Positions 47,101-59,300 of a stretch of 64,000 nucleotides of DNA are shown here, in pieces. A program made the position numbers and the translations under genes. This stretch comes from Pterois miles (taxonomy: Eukaryota > Chordata > Actinopteri > Perciformes > Scorpaenidae): positions 2,262,001-2,326,000 of the forward strand of contig CAMQGK010000299.1 of the NCBI GenBank assembly GCA_947000775.1, in the 5' to 3' direction. Below the pieces are notes generated by a model. It saw only the letters and a program-made list of their open reading frames with translations, was not told the origin of the DNA and ran no database searches. Numbering within the stretch: position 1 is the stretch's first letter; every line of letters starts with the position of its first letter.

Positions 47101-49439
47101 ACTTGAATTACCTTAAGGGGATCACACGGCCGGTTGTTAATGAAAAAGAACTGCCGGTCTGTGGCACTTCTCCCAACACCGTGGTCTCCTCGTGACACAA
47201 ACCCCGTCATGCTGCCAAAACAGAGTTTTTCTACTTTAAAAAAATGCTTTGTTTCCAGAGAACACAGGACTTACATGCAACCGTGTCACTCACGAAAAAA
47301 GCTCTTTGGGTAGATCTGCATCTTTGAGTCCGTACTCTTCCATAACATTTTCTGCAGGAGCTGCTTGCTGAAAAGGCAGAAGACTCTGAAGCTGCAGAAT
47401 GCACAGAAAAGAAAAAAGAAATATTTACAAAACAAAATAAGGCAATTTGACAAAACTATTTGCATATTTTACTTTAACTGAAGAATTACATAGTTCCAAC
47501 AATGAACATTAAGACAGAAGAAAAGTGTTTTATTTAGCTGTAAGCAGCATCCTAGAGAGCTGATTGCATATAAACAGCATTGTCAAAAAAAGGAGTGAAA
47601 CTAATGGCCCAACCTGTTTTGGTCCAAATATGGCCCCTATGTTGTCTCTCATGCTCTGGCTGCCACTGGTGCTGAGGACTGTGCTGCGCTTTCCCTGTCC
47701 ATTCTGGTTGGAGCAGGTGATACGCACTCCTGTAGAGATGATACAGTAGGACTGCAGGACGTGTATCATCTTGGCATACTCCTGAAATATATAGAACAAT
47801 GAAATATTGAAGGTATGATTAGTTCTTGTCATTTTCCAGTGTTACATTTCTGCTGATCATTTTTCATTGATTAAGATGTTTTTCCTCCACTGGGTTCCAG
47901 TCATGGTATGAAAATCAACTTGCAAAGTCTAGAAACTGGTTTGAGGAAAGAGTCTTCCAGGTGATGTGTTCATGTGCTGGTAAGAAGCCAGTGTAAAGTC
48001 ATTGCAAGTAAAATTTATATAGCATGACTGGAAACCAATGGCTGCTTAAAATGAAGGAAAATTGTTAAACCAAAAAAACCTTCCCGCTTGCTTAGGCGTT
48101 TCATAATATGTATGTGATTTACAGTCACATAGTAGACTAAAACATGAAAAAACAAGAACGACTGACCTTCTTAATATTGCGTTGGAACTCCTTGTGTCGA
48201 ACAGGCAGGGTGTAGAAGAGCTGCTGCAGGCTGACCGTGGTTCCTTGCTGCCGGGGATGGGGCGACCGCTGCACCAGGTGGCCTTTGTGGTCAAACACCA
48301 GCTTGGTCCCCACCTGGCTGGACTCGTGGCATGTCACCACACTCAGGCCACTGGAGCAAGTGGTCGGAGGGAATTTTAGAGGAAGAACATGACAAGTAAA
48401 ACAGGTGTATGTGGCGAATAAATGTGGCTGTTTGAGTGTTTTACCTCAGAGCACATAAAGAACTGAGGGCTTCGCCTCTGAAGCCAAATGTTTCCACGTG
48501 GATGAGATCAGAGAAATCCCTCAGCTTTGACGTGTGATGCTTCAACGCTGCAGAAGAGACAGTTTCATTTAACCAAAAAGATCAGGCAACACGGAGGTCA
48601 TAAACAACACTGACACTTACTCAGTCCTTCAAAGTTGGCCTCTTCTACTCCTTTTCCATTGTCTGACACTTCCACTAGTTCAGCTCCACACTCTTTCAGC
48701 CTGACATCTGGAACATGCAACGAAAACATGACAGTGGAATTTCTGCCCATGTTTTGCTAAATCAATATCTCCTGTTGTACTGGACGTGGCTTTTTAAAAA
48801 TGAAGAAAGTGCATCAATACTTACCAACATTGGTGGCCCCTGCATCAATGCTGTTTTCCACCAGCTCTTTGACAGCAGTGGCCAAAGTCAACACCACCTG
48901 TCCTGAGCATATCTGATGCACTGAGTGCTTGTCAATGGCCTTGATGGCTCCTGCGGGTTCAGAGCTGCAGAGACGAAAAACAACACTCAATGATAGTTAT
49001 GTATAACTACATTTATACTGCAGCAACAGATTTATGCATGTACAACTAGCAAGAAAAAAATACTCTTTACACCCTGTGTTCTCTGATCAGTGATGAACAT
49101 ATGAGGATTGTGGGAATGTCAGGTGACTTTACTACAAAATGTGAAGTCAGTATTAGTTGGAGAGTTGGCTGCCATGCCGAATTGTAGGATGGATCAGCAT
49201 TATTCATGTCAGCAACATTTTTATTGGATATAAACAGACAGCCTTAAGTTACACAATGATACATAAATTGGCAGATTTTTCAATGAAGTGTGGTCGGGTT
49301 CAAGTAAACTGACAACGGAAAGGACTCGGATTAAAATGTAATAAGTGTATAATATTTAGATTTGCATGGTGTAAAAAATATACATCTGCAATCAAGTTAA
49401 ATAAATACTTTGTTAGCTAACTTACCAAGCATCAGCCAT
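44168..49439 (-). CDS. pms2: PMS2, MutL-alpha mismatch-repair endonuclease
   Basis: Exons in transcript order: 49439-49426, 48964-48825, 48707-48621, 48547-48445, 48350-48167, 47781-47614, 47391-47294, 47211-47112, 47005-46921, 46831-46679, 46073-45260, 45174-45007, 44917-44817, 44714-44545, 44311-44168. The frame closes at 842 aa (human 862). The GHKL ATPase motifs are intact: ELVENS (38-43), DNGKG (67-71), GFRGEAL (102-108) and GTTVS. The large exon 46073-45260 encodes the disordered linker, which carries the PCNA-box-like QKTLQSFF (444-451). The C-terminal nuclease site DQHATDEKYNFE (679-690), ACR and CPHGRP (823-828) are all present. With MLH1 it forms MutL-alpha, which nicks the mismatched strand after MutS activation. 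It lies head to head with eif2ak1. Confidence 0.97.
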
Positions 49440-50320
49440 CTTCAAGGATTTTAAAAGCTTCAGGAGGAATTCATTCAAATTATGAAATACGATTTAATCT
49501 GAAACTGAGAAAGGAAGAGCTACCAGCTAACATGTCACTATTCGTGCAAATGTAGCTAGTTTTCACCAACTGTTACTGCTACACATTTCAGTACAACTGC
49601 TTCATTCACACCATGTTGTAAACATAAAAGTGAAGCTGTACCGCGCACTGCGCAGACGGTTCGCGAGCTTCACTCGTGCGTAAAACTGCGCACGTTGACT
49701 ATTAAAACTAATATAAATGTTGAGCGTGTAAAACAGCAACCTCACAAAACAAACACAAAAATATAAAGATGATAAGTGTCAAAAAATGATAGCGCTTTAC
49801 ATAAATAAGTGTTATTAAAGCCGTTGCGTCAAACTTTGGAGCATTTCATCATCGAGTTCACCGGAATCTGTATCGCCTATAGAGATGTTGGAGCGCGTGT
49901 GCATTTATCTCACATCGTACAAAACGAACATTTTTTGTTGTTGTTGCAGGGTCATTCTCAGGAGTTTTAAGATGTATTGGTGTAGAAAATAAACTTGTGT
50001 CAATTTTTACTTTAATAATTTTCTAATGTATGTGTGTTTTTCTATCAGTTGATATTGTAAATCACGCACGTACATTGTCAGACGGTCCCTCTACGGCTGT
50101 TGAATCATGGCCGCCTCTATACATGGCAGTCCCCTGACCGTGTGGGACTTTCACCGCCACTTTTTAGTCGGTTCATACGATGTAAACACCGGGGAAAGGC
50201 GGATTTAACGAGTGGGTTGACATAGTTTACAGTAGCTACGATGCAGCTGTTGTGAATTGGGCAGCGTTTTAAAAATAAGTACTTTATTCTGCCAAGTCAT
50301 CATTTTTATGTACATACATA
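49440..50320. promoter_or_regulatory. Divergent promoter region pms2 / eif2ak1
   Basis: About 880 bp separate the two start codons. A CG-rich stretch with CCGCGCACTGCGCAGA, similar to an NRF1 site, lies at about 49640-49656 near the likely pms2 start. ATGGCCGCC near 50107 is both a YY1-like word and the start of a 33-codon open frame (50107-50208) upstream of eif2ak1. Confidence 0.55.
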
Positions 50321-53300
50321 ATGTACAGTTCACCACCCAACAGCGGAGTCCTGAGGTCCGAGGATGGTTCTGGTAGCAGCAGTAACCTTTTGGTCCTCCG
50401 CAACATTAAACCCATCAGGAGACACGAAGTTGGGAGTAACGTTAGCTTGTTAACTATGGCAAGCGAAGAGGACGATGAAGTCCAGTTTGACAGTAAGCAG
50501 GTGTTCCTCCTGAGCTCCATGTTGTTGCCTAACGTGAAGTTAATGTGTATTGATCTTTACCAACTTGGCTTTGGTGGCGGTTATCCCACTTTACCTGACA
50601 CAGTGATACCAGAATCAAACGCTAGATCGTGAATAGTTTCAGACTGTCTTGCCTTTGAGTGTATAGTCTATAATGGTTCGTGTAGTTTGTTATACAGTAC
50701 CACAAGTACATAATTAAGCCAGTGTAATAAAACGTTATTGCTTCAGTATTTCTGTTCACATCTGTACATGTTTGGGTGACCAAAGAGTCTAAGGACACTA
50801 ATATTGGACATTCAATTCAATTTATTTTAATGTTAAATAGCGTCAAATCATAACAAATTATCTCGAGATGTTTTCATATAGAGGTCTAGATCCTACTGTT
50901 ACTGAGATAACCAGGAGAATCAGGGACAGAGAGCTAGAAAAATCCACCAAAAAATGGCTTAATATTAGATGAACTTCCCCTTTAACGGCATCAAGAGTTG
51001 CATCTGCATTAAATACACAAAATAAAATGAGATGCATGTCATTAACAGCATTGTGCATGTATTTACTCATTGTGATCATGATCAACACAAAGCCAGATAG
51101 TGTTTAAACAAAATATATTCCAGTTAAATATGGGAATTTGGTCATAAAGTGAACAGATGGGATTCTCAAAGTAATAAACCTTAAATAATAATATGCATTT
51201 TACGCATCAAACTCATCTGTAATTCAGATTATGGGTTTTGGGGAGTAACCAGCATACACCAGTCTTGACCTTTACATATAAATTTGTTGGAATGCCCCTT
51301 TACCCGTAATCGTATACAAGCTTGCAGTTATCAAATAAATTTGCATTGATCTAGTGACATAATCGGGATGTAAGATTCTTAGTTCAGCCATGAATTTCCT
51401 CTTCAGAACAAGTCTAGACATGCCCGCTGCATACATCCTGTAGTATGAATGAGAGTGTGAAGTTTGGGGCAGATGTAACCTCCCCCCTCCTTCCCTCTCT
51501 GGCACAGTGGTCAAGAGTCTCAGCTTCCTCATGGGTTTACAGTCAGTGTGTGAGTACACTAGGTGGAGGAGGCTGGTGTCTGCTGGACCAGGCAGATAAG
51601 CATTACTGCTGTGCACGCCCCTTATGTATAAACAAGATGAGCTAATATTTTGCCTGGGAGGTGAACAGGTTGATCATTAGTACAGCTCTGAGTGCTTAAT
51701 ATTGGACCAAAGGTGTTTTTATACTTCAAAACAATGGACCTAGGAGACAGAAACATTGTTGAAATGATAGCAAAAGTTATCGAAGAAGGTAAGACTACAA
51801 AGAAGAAATACTTTGATTATATGAGTATCAGTCATACATAATCTAAACTGTTATTTTGTACATCGAGAATCATGTTGAAACAGAGTATTTTTTTTCATCA
51901 TAATTTACCACTGCTTCCCTTTTCTCATTTAAATTATTGTGTTGTGTGCTCAGCTTCCGACACAGATGATAAAAATGAGGTGTTGATGGCTGGTCGACAT
52001 TACCCGTCCATCCAAGAGTTTGCCTCAGCGATCCCCAACCACCTTCTTTTGGGGTCTCTACTGGAGCACCTGTGCTTCGTCTACGAGACCAACCCAGCAC
52101 GCTCACGAATGCTGTTTAAAGGTACGTAGTAAGATGTTGTACTGGAATTGACAGCTAGTTTAAAAACTGTAAAAACATCTTTAACCATTTACCATATCTT
52201 GGGATTAGTGTTTATTTTTCTCACAAATTAAGTCACAAACTGCTCTTTTGTTTCCTCTGACAGTTATTGGCCAGCGTTTAGCCGCCATGAACCTCCTCTC
52301 ACCTTTGGCCATAAGTGATGAGTTCAGCACCGTCAGACTGCAGCACAACCGGGCCTTCACTGAGCTGCTTCATGCTGCCAGCTCCTCGATGTACCCACAG
52401 GTAACTGGGAAAATCACCAGCATGTCCACTAGGGGGTATTGTAGTAATTGGTATGTTCTCAGTTTGGGCTTAGGACTTTTATGTAGACGCAGTATTTATA
52501 CTGTAATACTGTGTAATAGACTTGTGAATAAGAGTGTTGATCAAAGCGGTAAACATACAGTTTTGTAAACTGGGTAATGCTTCAATAGTTTACTAACTGG
52601 TTCAGTGTAGTGGAACTATTATCCTTTTTCCCTTTCCTTTAGTGTGTTTTATAGTTTTTTTGTGCATTTTAAAGGTCTACAAAGTTACAAAGCCCAAAGT
52701 CCAGGCCAAAGGGAGTTACTCTCCCCCACAGGAACTCTGCTCCTGAACGGCCTGAAACTCCTCGCTTTAAGTCCTGCCTTTTCTCTTGTAACATGGTGAT
52801 GTCACCAAGTAACACATCTGTGTAATACCTGATTAGCGGCTAGTTTGGCACACCCTCAGTCAGTGCTAGATAGAGCAGAGCTGGAGCGGAGTCCGAAGAG
52901 TTTGGTTTGGTTGTCCAATCACTACACAGTGGGCCAGCTGACCAATCAGAGCAGGCCGGGCCAGTAGGAAAAATATCAATATTTTTTTTTTAATATTAAA
53001 GCATGTAAACATGTTCTAATAGAAACCCAAAATACAAGTATGCACCTGAAAATAATAATAGGTATAATAATAATAGGCATAATAGGTTCTCTTTAATTGT
53101 TATCATATCTGCAATGTGGTTAGTGAGTTTGTCTTTGTCTCATTTTGCAGGGCCAACAAGGTCACGGCACAAACACACACAACCCTGCTATAAGGTAGGC
53201 TGTACTTTTTTTCATATTGAGTTGCAATATTAGATATTAAAGTACTGTGTAAGAGATGTTTGTTGTTGCTATCCCACAGACCTAAGGAGGGACTGTTTCA

Positions 53301-56300
53301 AGCGCAGACGTCCCGGTATCTTAGTGAATTTGAAGAAATATTTAGACTCGGAAAAGGGGCATATGGCAACGTTTTTAAGGTACAGTATTTTACTCTGTCA
53401 CACTCCTTGGTGTTTTTAAACAGCTCCTCTGAAGAGGAACATGAGTTGATTGACACCATCATGTATTTGTAGGTTATGAACAAATTGGATGGACAGTTTT
53501 ATGCTGTGAAGAAAATTCTAATCAAAAAAGTCTCAAAGGACGACTGCATGAAGGTGGGCCATCAGAGTTTTATCAATAGACCCTTTTTATGTCCCGAGAC
53601 AAAATACACTAATAATTAGAGTGTTTTGTTTGGCTCCAGGTCCTCAGGGAGGTCAAAGTGTTGTCCAGCTTGCTGCATGTAAATGTTGTGGGCTATCACA
53701 CTGCGTGGATGGAACATGTTCAGCCTGTGGCCAGTGAGTACTTAACTGCTGTCCTGTGGCAAGTTTGTTGGGCTGAAATTCGTGAACGATAACAGTATCG
53801 TAAGAGAGGCTTTATGTGAAAAACAACTGTGTTACAGATCCTGAACCTCTCCTGCCTGCTCTGGAGTCACCTGGACAACAAGACAGGTAGGATCAGTGTC
53901 TCAGGTGAAATTATTAAGACAAGAATTGACTTATTAATTGATAATGGACTTAATCTTAAAGTTCCCATATTGTAAAAAGAGAGAGTTTATTATAATATAA
54001 AAATGTATTTCTTATGACCATGTAGCAGGTGAATTAAACTGTATTTACAGTATTTATCTCAGGGAATGTCAATGCAACAGTCATTATTTTGTCCAACAAC
54101 TCTAACTCTATTTTGGCTCTTTCATTCACAGCTCTGATGAGATCTCTGACAGCATCAGCAGCTCCTCGGTAGTTTTTCAAAACCTCAGTCAAGCACAGGC
54201 AGATTCTGTTTCAAGTGCCAAAGTATCCCAAAGAGAGACTGAGCCTGTCAAAGCTTTAGTTCCAGCCCAAGAGAAGGGCCAGGTGGTGTGTGCCAAGACG
54301 ATGCGCCGGATCCCAAAGAACTACGTCCCCTGTGTGTTCCTGGGACAGGGAGGTGCCTCAACGAAGAGCTCCAAATGTCCTGCCATGGGGTGGGACGGCT
54401 CGGCGCTTTTAGACGAGGAGTCCAGCAGGAGTAGCGCCGAACTGAACAACAACTCCTGCATCGACAAGGACTTTAAGCAGCGGGCTGACAAACGTACAAC
54501 AAAACCTTCTAAAGAGGTAGGTACTTAAATGGTAATTTCAGTATTTTTCAACCTGGGTACTATTTTCCCATGTTTTTGTATCTAGCTGACCAACACCCTG
54601 TCCTAACTGGACACGTGTGTCCGACTGTCACGGAGCATCGGACGCTCTCTGTCTGAATGTATTAAATATGCAGTTCTGTTCTGTCATGTCATGTAAACAA
54701 ACCACGTATCAGCTGTGTCCAGATCAGACTGGAGATGTAACTGGATGTAACCACATAAAAGATGGGTTAGTAGTACTTGCTAGCTATGTTTGTAGCTTAC
54801 ACTTTTAACAGAAAACACATTTTATATTGTGATATTTACTGGAAATGACATACAATGTAGTCAACCGTGCATCTTGCTCATGCCTGGGATGCAACAACAT
54901 CACAGGTGCCGAGATATGAGTTCAACAACAGATTAATATCACATTCTGACTGATTTCTTTCAAGCCATAGTCCATTTAGCTAGCTCTGAATCAGAATGAA
55001 ATTGTGACTTTTGGTTCGACTGATTAATCAGACCGATTATTTGACATTTTCTCATGATCGGCATCAGCCGATGTCTGAGCATATTAAGCCGATTATCAAG
55101 CAGTTGCATAAATGCTGCTAATTGCACTAAAACTTTATTTTTTCACCCAAAAGTTTATTTGACAAAATTTATTTTTTTGGATTACCTGTTTCATGTATTC
55201 AATATTTAGATTATACATTATTTTTATTTAGAATATATCAGTGCACTGCAGTGCAGACACAAAATGTAGATTGGAGAGACAGACCATAGGTGTTGTTCAA
55301 TAAATGTTTTTTGAAGTTGAGAAATTTTGTGTGTTATTCGTTATTATTAAGCTGTTATATTTTATCAGATGGAGGAAAAAAAGAAAGTCACCCTAACATA
55401 TCGGCCCACCAAAAAATTTGTATCATATATCGGCCATCGGCTATCCTGATTCTCCAGTAAATCGCCATTGCATCGGCCATAAAAAACCCATATCGGTCGA
55501 CCTCTACTCGTGTCCATCTCAAAAAGCAGGCAACCTGCATTTTGTTTTGCTTGGAAACGGTCTGAGACCACCTCTCTCAAATGGTCCTGGACCGGTTGTT
55601 TGTTATGTTCACAACTGCCCAAACGAACTGCACCACAGTTTGATTAAAACGGACCAAGTGTTGGCTTGTCAAAGCTCCTTTAGACACAAAAACATGGGAA
55701 AATAGGGTCCAGGTTGAAAAATATCAAATTTACCCTTTAAAGAGGCTTTCAGTGATCAGACAAATTATTAGAAAGTTAAAGACTGGCTTTTTTTTTTCTG
55801 AAATGTGCACTCAAAAACAGTGCAGCGTTCTCAGTTATGGTTCCTCTGTATCGAACAGGTACAGTTCCACCTGATGCTCTATATTCAGATGCAGCTGTGT
55901 GAGCGCTCGCTGAAGGACTGGATCTCTGAGAGGAACACCAAGCCCAAAGAAGGACAAACCTCAAAATGTAACTGTTAAACACATATATAATTTTATATAA
56001 TGGTGTTGTTCCATTACAGATTATACCTATATTTTGGAAAGTAGATACTGTATATTATACCTTTATATTTTCAGGTCCATATGGATGTGTTGATGCTGAA
56101 CTCACACTCAATCTGCTGAGGACGATACTTGTAGGAGTGGAGTACATTCACTCCAGGGGAATCATGCACAGAGACCTGAAGGTAAGGTGCTTTGATAGAT
56201 TTTATTTGAGGTCAGGCGAGTCAGTAGTGTGTAGTTTGCATTGACACACGGGTGTCAACTAGGAGTAATGTCAAATAAGTCGTTAAAAGAGTCCTGGTCA

Positions 56301-59300
56301 CCATCTGTCACAAAGGAAATGTTGTTTTCCCAGTAGTTGAACACAAAGTCATATAGCTTCTCAGGCAGGATTTTTCTCACCTCTTTTTTTCGCTTGCCTT
56401 GGACGTGTTTTAGATAAATGTCACTTTTGCAAATATCCTGAAGTCTCCTCGGCTGCTGAGAGAGCTTTAGCAGCTGGTCTCTCTGTTTATAGAAGCACGG
56501 TAGTGTCAGAGTGGAGGGCAGGTGACCGTTCTGGTTGTAGACAGTGAGCGGGGAGGTCAGGCTGAGGAGCTTCACCAGCAGAGAGCTGCTCCTCACATTC
56601 GGCCTGTGGTTCAGAAACAGGAACAGACAGCTCTCCCCTGCCTTGCTCAGCTTGTTGATGTCAGCTCCATACCTGAGCAGCAGGTCCACCAGCTCCTTGT
56701 TGCCCATGCTGCACGCCTCCTGCAAAGGTGTCACCCCAGCTTTGTTCACAGCGTTGGCCTCGGCCCCCTGCTCAAGCAGCTGGGAGATGCAGCTGATGTC
56801 GTCCTCCAGGGTTTTAGTGGTCTTCATAGCCAGCGCCACGGCAGCCAGGTGCAGGGGAGTGTTCCCAGTGTGCTCCACCCCCTTGAACATAGTAAATTAA
56901 TGTAAAACAAATGTAGAACCTGATGCACATAATGCATTTCAACAGGATTAAGAGCACTGAAAAGACAGAAAAGAGCACAGAGGAAGAATACAAACTATGT
57001 TGATATCTGCTCCCTCCTTGATCAAGCTGGCCATAATGTCTTTATGGAGGATCCCAGCAGCCATATGCAGGGGCGTCATCCCACTGTTGTCCACAGCATT
57101 AACATCAGCACCATAGCTGGCCAGAATCTGGACAGCAGACAGAGCCACGTAGCGCACTGATAGGTGGAGAGCTGTCTGGCGACTCCCCTCCACCTAGAAC
57201 ATAACATAACATAAACTGCAGTATTGAGGATCTTTTTTTACAAACATCACAAATTACTCATTCCTCTTTATTCTTATTTTTGTACAGTTTGTACATTTTT
57301 TGTATTACTACAACAAGCAGCTAAACATTTATTTGCTTTGTGAAAAACGTTTCACCTCTGCATTGACATTAATGCCGTGCTCACAAAGGAGCCGCAGACA
57401 GGCCTCTGCCTGCCTGCGCACGCCGATCACAGCAGTCTGGAACTTGGAGCCCGGTTTCGGCCAAGTAGTCAGGATGCTCGGCCAGCCGGCTATCACCAAG
57501 TGCAGAGTGGTTCGACCGAGCTGGTCCCTGTTACAGAAGTGGAGACGGTGAAACTGGTGCACATGGAGAGCTGTCTGCTTTTTTATTAAGAGACAAAAGG
57601 AACCAGTGACATGCATGTCATTGTTCTGTGGGTGTCACGTTGTGAGTTCACAGCAGTTGCAACAGGAATTTGTCAAGTCACCAAATAAAACACTATGGGT
57701 GTGATGTTTGGTGTTATGGTGTGTGTCTGTGTGTCCTTGTCTGGGTGTGTGTTTGTCCAGACCTCATTTCAGGGTCTGCCCCTGTTGACAGCAGGCTCTG
57801 CATGCTCTTTACTCTCCTGTAAGAGGCAGCCAGATGAAGGGGGAGCGTAGCAGGGCCCTGAGGCAAGACAAGACGAGACACGACAAACTGGAAAACTGTA
57901 GAATACAAATAGGCTGCAGTCTAACACTGCAAGAATTTCTGCCTGTTTTCTTTTAAACTTCATAAATTGAATGCATCGGAGTGTAACCGTGTCACAACTG
58001 AGTGAGTAATAGTTGAGCTTCTGGTTATTGCTGTCTATATGCGTGTTCATTTGTATACAATTTGGCGATACTATAATAAGATAAGATAAGATGAACCAAG
58101 ATGCTGTGTTTCTCTCCATGTGACAGTGTGAAACTTGACATTTAACACATTTTAATTCTCACAAATAATTTTAAAAAATGGCTGCTTGTACCTTCCAGAA
58201 GACTTCCCCGGGTGCGCCGCCTTGTATCTCGATGAGAAAGTTGCTCCCATGCTTTTTTGACATGTCCTCTATGCGTCCCAAGTCTTCGTCCATAATTGCG
58301 GTGTAGAATTCATTGTTGAGAAACTTGACAGCGTTACTGCTCCTATCCTCTTGTCCCTTGGTCTGGTCCAACATGACCAGGCATCGCAGCTTCACTGCTG
58401 TCTGTGTTTAAGTCTTCCAGAAGGTGTGTGGGGTGGTTGGAAGCTGGTTATTCTGGTTTGTCCATGCAAGCATAGCATTTCTTATTTGTCATTTTATTTG
58501 GCTCACTGGGAAGAGGAAACCGAACTTCTGCTTTTCTGTTTGGTGTTTTCAGTCATGGCATTTCATCATGTCTGTTTGAGTGTTACGTGTGGTAAGTTTG
58601 ATGTAAGGTCTTCCTGTCACGACTGATAACTGTGTGAGGGGCCAATTATGGGGACTGGTAACACCCTTCTGAGTAGTTTACAGCTTGTTCCAGCTCTTGT
58701 GGCACTTTAATATTTGACTTTTAGGAAAGCAGGGAATTATTACTGTTAGAACTGTAATGATTAATCAATTAGTTGCCCACTATTACATTTATCAGCAGCT
58801 ATTTTGATGGTTGAGTAATCAGTTTGAGTATACTTTAAAGAAAAAATAGTCAAAATTCTCTGATTCCAGCTTCTTAAATGTGAATATTTTCTGGTTTCTT
58901 TACTCCTCTGTGGCAGTTAACTGAATATATTTGAGTTGTGGACAAAACAAGACATTTGAGGATGTCACCTTGGACTTTGATTGACATTTTTCACCATTTT
59001 ATAAACCAAACAACTGTTTGATTAATCAAAAAAAAAAAAAATCAACAGATTAATCTACAATGAAAATAATCATTAGTTGCAGCTACAATTACATTGCAAA
59101 ATCTGGCAATCTGTCTTTGAAAATGCAGGAAATAAAGTTCAATATTTCCAAATTTGAATAGAGTTGTTTATGTGGTGTGAAGCAGCTGCATTTTTCTGAA
59201 TCATCTCCTTTTTAAAAAGGCTTCTGAAACCCTAAAACAGTTTATTCCTGCCCTCAATATGTTGTATGAAATGCTGTCATCTCACATGCAAAAACCTTAG

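Noticed and set aside
51445..51645. 66-codon open frame upstream of the alternative eif2ak1 exon
   Set aside because: It has no family resemblance or suitable donor, and it overlaps the proposed promoter motifs.
57528..57616. Longer first part of ankrd61 exon 3 (frame reading QTALHVHQF)
   Set aside because: No acceptor in that stretch matches the phase of the preceding exon. The AG at 57528-57529 does, and it gives a clean ankyrin repeat.
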